Part shown: positions 59,660-64,000 of the stretch, one piece after another
Numbering within the stretch: the first letter of the stretch is position 1
Layout of the letters: each line of letters starts with the position of its first letter
Assembly: GCF_900114265.1 (NCBI RefSeq)
Contig: NZ_FPKV01000001.1
Location: 992,001 to 1,056,000, forward strand
Length of the DNA: 64,000 bases
Reading direction: 5' to 3'
Origin: Flaviramulus basaltis
GTDB taxonomy: Bacteria; Bacteroidota; Bacteroidia; Flavobacteriales; Flavobacteriaceae
Position numbers and translations under genes: made by a program
The notes under the pieces: generated by a model
Told to the model about the DNA's origin: nothing
What the model saw: only the letters and a program-made list of their open reading frames with translations
Database searches by the model: none

Positions 59660-59686
59660 GTCATTCCTGCAAAGACAGGAATCCAT
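59660..59686. repeat. REP-like hairpin repeat
   Basis: The stem ATTCCTG/CAGGAAT surrounds a six-base loop, within GTCATTCCTGCAAAG and ACAGGAATCCA. The same type of element is widely dispersed in bacterial genomes; its minus-strand translation gives the familiar WIPVFAGMT. It lies between the DUF4286 gene and rsmA. Confidence 0.75.
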
Positions 59687-59721
59687 TTATATAGTTTATT
59701 TTTACTCATAAATACAACTCC

Positions 59722-60516
59722 GTGGCATATAACACAAACCAAAATCAGGTAAAAGCAAAAAAATATTTAGGTCAGCATTTTTTAAATGATGAATCTATAG
59801 CACAAAAAATAGCGGACACATTAATCCTAAAAGGTTATAAAAATGTTTTAGAAATTGGTCCTGGTATGGGAGTGCTCACTAAATATTTACTCAAAAAAGA
59901 TGTAACTACTTATGTTATTGAAATTGATACCGAATCGGTAGAGTATTTACAAGCAAACTACTTAAATCTGGCTCCAAGAATTATAGAAAAAGATTTTTTA
60001 AAGTACGATTTAAATCAGGTTTTTAAAGAAGAACCTTTTGCTATTATAGGCAATTTTCCATATAATATTTCAACTCAAATAGTTTTTAAAACTTTGGAAA
60101 TGCGCGATCAAATTCCAGAATTTTCTGGAATGTTTCAAAAAGAAGTAGCACAGCGTATTTGCTCAAAAGAAGGCAGTAAAGTTTACGGAATTTTATCCGT
60201 TTTAGTTCAAGCATTTTACGAAGCAGAATATTTATTTACGGTACCTCCAAACGTTTTTAATCCGCCACCAAAAGTAGAATCAGGAGTATTAAGACTTACA
60301 AGAAAAGAAGATTATTCTTTACCATGCGATGAAAAGCTATTTTTCAAAACTGTAAAAACAGCCTTTCAACAACGCAGAAAAACACTTCGTAACAGTTTAA
60401 AAACATTCAATTTATCTGATAATTTAAAAGCAAATAGTATATTTGGCAAACGCCCAGAACAATTAAGTGTTCAAGAGTTTATAGAGCTTACACAATTAAT
60501 TGAAAAGGACGCTTAA
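59722..60516 (+). CDS. rsmA: 16S rRNA (adenine1518/1519-N6) dimethyltransferase
   Basis: 264 residues from GTG 59722; no ATG precedes the conserved N-terminus ([20 protein letters not shown]). The SAM site is [15 protein letters not shown] (~40-54), the catalytic NFPY is in [10 protein letters not shown], and the C-terminal end has [15 protein letters not shown]. RsmA (KsgA) methylates two adenines of 16S rRNA during small-subunit assembly. It is followed 20 bases later by mgtE, an order frequent in flavobacteria. Confidence 0.96.
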   Translation: MAYNTNQNQVKAKKYLGQHFLNDESIAQKIADTLILKGYKNVLEIGPGMGVLTKYLLKKDVTTYVIEIDTESVEYLQANYLNLAPRIIEKDFLKYDLNQVFKEEPFAIIGNFPYNISTQIVFKTLEMRDQIPEFSGMFQKEVAQRICSKEGSKVYGILSVLVQAFYEAEYLFTVPPNVFNPPPKVESGVLRLTRKEDYSLPCDEKLFFKTVKTAFQQRRKTLRNSLKTFNLSDNLKANSIFGKRPEQLSVQEFIELTQLIEKDA

Positions 60517-60536
60517 ACCCTTTTAAAGTTTTCAAT

Positions 60537-61910
60537 TTGTCAGAAGAAAAAGAAAACATACAATTTCAACTCACAGAAGAACTTGTTGAGCAAGTAGAGC
60601 AACTTATTGAAGTACAAAACGATAAGGAGCTTCATAAGCTGTTAGATGAGTTTCATTACGCTGATGTTGCAGAAATTCTAGATGAATTAAATTTAGAAGA
60701 AGCTATTTATGTTATCAAGCTTCTAGACTCTGAAACAACTTCAGATATCCTCATGGAAATGGATGAGGATAATAGGGAAAAGGTTTTAAAAAATCTTTCA
60801 GCTAAAGAAATTGCGGAAGAAATTGAAGAATTAGATACTGATGATGCTGCCGATATTATTTCAGAATTATCAGAGGAGCGGCAATTAGCTGTAATTGCTC
60901 ATATTGAAGACGAAGAGCATAAAGCCGAAATCACAGAACTTTTAGCCTATGATGAAGATACTGCTGGTGGACTCATGGCAAAAGAATTGGTTAAAGTTTA
61001 TGAAACCTGGACGGTTGCAGGTTGCCTTCGTAGAATTAGAGGGCAAGCAAAAGAAGTCACTCGCGTACACTCTATTTATGTTGTAGATAAGAAAGAAAAA
61101 CTCATTGGTCGTCTCTCTTTAAAAGATCTTATCGTTGCAAAAAGTGAACAAAAAATAGCAGATATATATATTACAAGCGTAGATAGTGTGAATGTTAATG
61201 ACGATGCCGAAGATGTTGCCAAAGTCATGCTTAAATACGATTTAGAAGCTATTCCTGTAGTAGACGATAACCAGAAACTATTAGGAAGAATTACTATTGA
61301 TGACATTGTAGATGTCATGAAAGAAGAGGCAGAAAAAGATTATCAATTAGCAGCAGGTATAACCAGTGGCGTTGAGGCAGATGATAGTATTTGGGAATTA
61401 ACAAAAGCGCGATTACCATGGCTATTAATTGGTATGTTTGGCGGTCTTGGAGCAGCAAGTATTATAAATGGTTTTAGCGATGCTATGGTAAAATTTCCAG
61501 TACTACTAATATTCATTCCTCTAATACAAGCAACCGCAGGAAATGTGGGTGTACAATCATCAGCGATTGTAGTTCAAGGACTTGCAAACGGGACTATAAG
61601 CGGTAAAATTTTAAGCAGATTGCTTAAAGAATTTTTACTAGGCTTAGTAAATGGGTTGGCCATAGCAGCTATTGTTCTTGTAATAAGTCATTTTGCATTC
61701 CATACAACCTATTATGAATCTTTAACCATATGTGTAGCACTAATAACAGTAATTATTATGGCGGCATTAATAGGAACTTTTATCCCTATTTTTTTAGACA
61801 AGCGCGGTATAGATGCAGCAGTAGCAACAGGACCATTTATAACAACAAGTAACGATGTATTTGGTATATTTATTTACTTTTTAATAGCTAAGCTTATTTT
61901 AGGATTTTAA
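60537..61910 (+). CDS. mgtE: Magnesium transporter MgtE
   Basis: 457 residues from TTG 60537. Order: MgtE_N superhelix (about 30-135, YADVAEILDELNLEEAIYVIKLLDSE), two CBS domains (~140-265), a connecting helix, and five membrane helices (~290-457). The pore motif is recognisable: FITTSNDVFGIFIYF, with the Asp that coordinates Mg2+ in MgtE. It is a Mg2+-gated Mg2+ channel of the inner membrane. TTG is accepted because no other start precedes the conserved N-terminus. Its stop is followed after 7 bases by copy 2 of the ~80-bp repeat. Confidence 0.96.
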   Translation: MSEEKENIQFQLTEELVEQVEQLIEVQNDKELHKLLDEFHYADVAEILDELNLEEAIYVIKLLDSETTSDILMEMDEDNREKVLKNLSAKEIAEEIEELDTDDAADIISELSEERQLAVIAHIEDEEHKAEITELLAYDEDTAGGLMAKELVKVYETWTVAGCLRRIRGQAKEVTRVHSIYVVDKKEKLIGRLSLKDLIVAKSEQKIADIYITSVDSVNVNDDAEDVAKVMLKYDLEAIPVVDDNQKLLGRITIDDIVDVMKEEAEKDYQLAAGITSGVEADDSIWELTKARLPWLLIGMFGGLGAASIINGFSDAMVKFPVLLIFIPLIQATAGNVGVQSSAIVVQGLANGTISGKILSRLLKEFLLGLVNGLAIAAIVLVISHFAFHTTYYESLTICVALITVIIMAALIGTFIPIFLDKRGIDAAVATGPFITTSNDVFGIFIYFLIAKLILGF

Positions 61911-61917
61911 AAAATTA

Positions 61918-61998
61918 GGGCGTTACCACAAGGGTCGCGCTTTCCGTTACAATCTTTTGCAGAAAAAGCAAAAGGATTTCCACTACAATCCCTAACGC
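61918..61998 (+). repeat. Intergenic repeat, copy 2 (81 bp)
   Basis: It starts GGGCGTTACC and ends CCCTAACGC, with CGTTACAATCTTTT and GGATTTCCACTACAATCC inside, matching copy 1 at 27921-28004 apart from a few changes and a three-base gap. Same orientation, again a few bases after a plus-strand stop codon (mgtE). Confidence 0.88.
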
Positions 61999-62032
61999 AA
62001 AACTTCGTAATTTTACAGTCTAATTTTAAGAC

Positions 62033-62968
62033 ATGAAAATCCTTCACCTCGATACAAATCACGAATTATTAATCAATCAATTAAACGATTTAGGTTTCAC
62101 AAATCACGAAGATTATTCGTCTTCAAAAGAACAAATTGAAGCTAAAATTCATAAATATGATGGTATTGTTTTAAGAAGCCGTTTTACCATCGACAAACAA
62201 TTTCTTGATGCCGCAAAAAACCTAAAATTTATTGGTCGTGTTGGCGCAGGATTAGAAAATATAGATTGTGACTATGCCGAAAAAAAAGGTGTGTATTTAA
62301 TATCGGCACCAGAAGGCAACAGAAACGCAGTAGGCGAACATACTTTAGGAATGCTACTATCTCTGTTTAATAAGCTTAACAAAGCGGATGATGAGGTTAG
62401 AAAAGGGAAATGGTTACGTGAAGACAATCGAGGTATAGAATTAGATGGAAAAACGGTTGGATTAATAGGTTATGGAAACATGGGGAAAGCTTTTGCAAAG
62501 AAACTTCGTGGGTTTGATGTTGAAGTTTTGTGTTACGATATAAAAGATAATGTAGAAGATGCTAATGCAAAACAAGTAACGCTAAAAGAATTTCAAGATA
62601 AGGTTGAGGTTGTTAGTTTACACACACCACAAACGCCATTAACTTTAAATATGATTAACGCAGAATTCATTAATCAGTTTGCAAAACCATTTTGGTTTTT
62701 TAATACAGCTCGTGGTAAAAGTGTGGTAACTCAAGATTTGGTTTCGGCTTTAAAATCTGGAAAAGTTTTAGGCACAGGACTTGATGTTTTGGAATATGAA
62801 AAAGCATCATTTGAGAATTTATTTTCTTCAAAAATGCCAGAAGCATTTCAATATTTAATTGAAGCGGAGAATGTTTTGTTAACACCGCATGTTGCTGGTT
62901 GGACTATAGAAAGTAAAGAAAAGTTGGCCCAAACCATTGTAGATAAAATTAAGGAGAAATTTTGTTAA
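62033..62968 (+). CDS. D-2-hydroxyacid dehydrogenase (phosphoglycerate dehydrogenase-like)
   Basis: 311 residues, shorter than SerA with an ACT domain. The catalytic set is present: Arg in NTARGKSVV, Glu in the following DVLEYE segment, and His in LTPHVAGWT. The nucleotide motif is GLIGYGNMGKAF (~143-154). The N-terminal FIGRVGAGLENIDCDYAEKKGV is also typical. It would oxidise or reduce a 2-hydroxyacid with NAD(H), possibly 3-phosphoglycerate in serine synthesis, but without an ACT domain the substrate is uncertain. Followed 9 bases later by the LuxR-type gene. Confidence 0.9.
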   Translation: MKILHLDTNHELLINQLNDLGFTNHEDYSSSKEQIEAKIHKYDGIVLRSRFTIDKQFLDAAKNLKFIGRVGAGLENIDCDYAEKKGVYLISAPEGNRNAVGEHTLGMLLSLFNKLNKADDEVRKGKWLREDNRGIELDGKTVGLIGYGNMGKAFAKKLRGFDVEVLCYDIKDNVEDANAKQVTLKEFQDKVEVVSLHTPQTPLTLNMINAEFINQFAKPFWFFNTARGKSVVTQDLVSALKSGKVLGTGLDVLEYEKASFENLFSSKMPEAFQYLIEAENVLLTPHVAGWTIESKEKLAQTIVDKIKEKFC

Positions 62969-62977
62969 TTTTAAAGC

Positions 62978-63388
62978 ATGAAAAAAACCATTCTTGTTTT
63001 TTCACTGCTTATTCTAGCTTTAATACTGTTATTTCAAATTAGCAGTTATTCCATTAATTCCGGCAATTTAAAAACGGAATTTGTTATAGCAATAATTGCT
63101 ATTATCTTTTTTATAGTTGGTATTTACATCAACAAAAAAAGTCTTCATAAAACAGTTGTTGATTCTAAAGTAATAAACCATCAAAAAATATCCGAACTAG
63201 AAATTACGCCACGCGAATACGAGGTGCTTCAATCTATTTCAGAAGGTTTATCAAATAAAGAAATTGCAGATAAATTATTTCTTTCAGAAAGTACTATAAA
63301 AACGCATGTTTCTAATTTGCTAGTAAAGCTAAATGCAAAACGTAGAACCCAAGCGCTACAAATAGCTAAAGAGTATCAAATTATATAA
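62978..63388 (+). CDS. Membrane-anchored LuxR-type HTH protein
   Basis: 136 residues. Two hydrophobic helices (about 4-26 and 37-53) precede a LuxR/GerE DNA-binding domain (about 74-134: [52 protein letters not shown]). A HTH tied to the membrane is unusual; there is no receiver or known sensor domain. It lies next to a DUF4199 membrane protein gene, 107 bases on, with an inverted repeat in between that could be its operator. Cytosolic HTH with membrane anchor is inferred. Confidence 0.87.
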   Translation: MKKTILVFSLLILALILLFQISSYSINSGNLKTEFVIAIIAIIFFIVGIYINKKSLHKTVVDSKVINHQKISELEITPREYEVLQSISEGLSNKEIADKLFLSESTIKTHVSNLLVKLNAKRRTQALQIAKEYQII

Positions 63389-63402
63389 TAATTCATTAGT
63401 TT

Positions 63403-63437
63403 CATACTAATTCTAAGTATTTTGGTACTTTAGTATG
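63403..63437. promoter_or_regulatory. Nested inverted repeat upstream of DUF4199 gene
   Basis: CATACTAA (63403-63410) and TTAGTATG (63430-63437) pair, and an inner AAGTA/TACTT pairs around a TTTTGG loop. It lies between the LuxR-type gene and the DUF4199 gene. It might be an operator; there is no T run, so a terminator is less likely. Confidence 0.4.
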
Positions 63438-63495
63438 ACTTCAAAACCCCTCTTTCTATCTACTTTTGAGCTGTTCAACTTTAAAAAACTAAATT

Positions 63496-64000
63496 ATGAA
63501 AAGCACAATTTTTAAGTACGGGTTTTATGGACTTATAGCTGGACTTATAATTTTTTTATCTAGTATTTTATTTGGTAAAGGGTTAAGTTATTCTACTCAA
63601 GAGATATTAGGCTACGTGTCTATGGTGGCATGTTTATCATTTGTCTTTTTTGGTATTAAGCATTACAGAGACCATGTTAATGAAGGTACAATTTCAATAG
63701 GAAAAGCCATTGTTATTGGTGTATTAATATCAGCATTAGTTGGTGTAGGTGTTGGTATTGCAGATTATATTTACACCACTTTAATAAATCCAGACTTTGC
63801 TAACGAGTATTTAGAAACTAGCCTAAAAACTATGGAAAACACGTTGTCTTCACAAGAATTTCAAGCTAAAAAAGTAGAACTTAAACAGCAAATGGAAGAT
63901 TATGGAGGTTCTGGTTTTATGGCGTTTTTAATGTTCTTTACTGTGGTGTTAATAGGTTTTGTTATATCTTTAATTTCAGGATTAATACTTCAACGTAAAT
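63496..64000 (+). CDS. DUF4199 domain-containing membrane protein (truncated by window end)
   Basis: 168 residues visible from ATG 63496; the right edge cuts the gene, so the C-terminus is missing. Hydrophobic helices (about 7-25, 38-55, 70-90, 143-164) alternate with a soluble helical part (LKTMENTLSSQEFQAKKVELKQQMEDYG). Start and layout (MKSTIFKYGFYGLIAGLIIF, FFGIKHYRDHVNEGTISIGKAI) match DUF4199, a Bacteroidota inner-membrane family of unknown role. It lies downstream of the membrane-anchored LuxR gene. Confidence 0.88.
   Translation, partial: MKSTIFKYGFYGLIAGLIIFLSSILFGKGLSYSTQEILGYVSMVACLSFVFFGIKHYRDHVNEGTISIGKAIVIGVLISALVGVGVGIADYIYTTLINPDFANEYLETSLKTMENTLSSQEFQAKKVELKQQMEDYGGSGFMAFLMFFTVVLIGFVISLISGLILQRK

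Noticed and set aside
59539-59742. Minus-strand open frame containing WIPVFAGMT
   Set aside because: This is the known translation of a REP-like DNA repeat, not a gene.
1-64000. CRISPR arrays, insertion sequences or prophage
   Set aside because: No regularly spaced repeats, transposase, integrase or phage structural genes were seen; the only repeats are two ~80-bp intergenic elements and one short hairpin.

Overview
The window is a contiguous piece of chromosome from a member of the Bacteroidota, most likely family Flavobacteriaceae. The evidence is the low G+C content, dense genes with little Shine-Dalgarno signal, promoters of the TAnnTTTG type, and Bacteroidota-restricted families: the Bat aerotolerance operon, a type IX secretion C-terminal domain, HmuY, DUF4286, DUF2490, DUF6607 and an exosortase with a PLDGG-type substrate. 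I cannot name the genus. There is no phage, insertion sequence or CRISPR array; the region reads as core genome with a few accessory cassettes.

Layout. 0-2.7 kb: the 3' end of an ALDH7-type aldehyde dehydrogenase, then an AlbA_2-domain protein and a short-chain dehydrogenase on the minus strand. 2.9-12.2 kb: a complete Bat operon (moxR, DUF58, a membrane protein, batA-batE). 12.2-19.0 kb: two SulP anion transporter / beta-carbonic anhydrase modules, with a universal stress protein and a DUF2490 outer-membrane protein. 19.1-27.0 kb: a divergent iron/heme locus. One arm is a TonB receptor plus an HmuY lipoprotein. The other is DUF6607, an exported ankyrin protein, a DUF2271 protein with a flavin-attachment motif, and a PepSY-flavodoxin-FNR membrane reductase. 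A Fur-like palindrome lies between the arms. 27-32 kb: cvpA, small proteins, pheS and an S9 peptidase. 32.1-39 kb: an RND efflux operon with a GbsR/MarR regulator upstream and a TetR regulator downstream. 39-43.6 kb: a Kelch protein, gpsA, a lipoprotein and a BON-LysM protein. 43.8-45.1 kb: a compact exosortase system with substrate, sortase and accessory membrane protein. 45.4-47.6 kb: nadD, gmk, yicC and tRNA-Leu(CAA). 47.7-64 kb: housekeeping genes (prs, rplY, pth, ribF, serS, rsmA, mgtE) mixed with a secreted metalloprotease, an HTTM protein, a TPR protein, DUF4286, a 2-hydroxyacid dehydrogenase, a membrane-anchored LuxR protein and a truncated DUF4199 gene.

How the genes work together. 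The Bat genes probably form a membrane chaperone or stress complex driven by the MoxR ATPase. The SulP/carbonic anhydrase pairs would import and interconvert bicarbonate and CO2. In the iron/heme locus the receptor and HmuY would capture heme or iron at the surface, while the PepSY reductase could pass NAD(P)H electrons across the inner membrane to a flavinylated DUF2271 protein. The exosortase cluster looks dedicated to one tiny Cys/His/Gly-rich substrate. Two copies of an ~80-bp intergenic repeat follow stop codons at 27.9 and 61.9 kb. All functions are inferred from sequence patterns; no database search was run.
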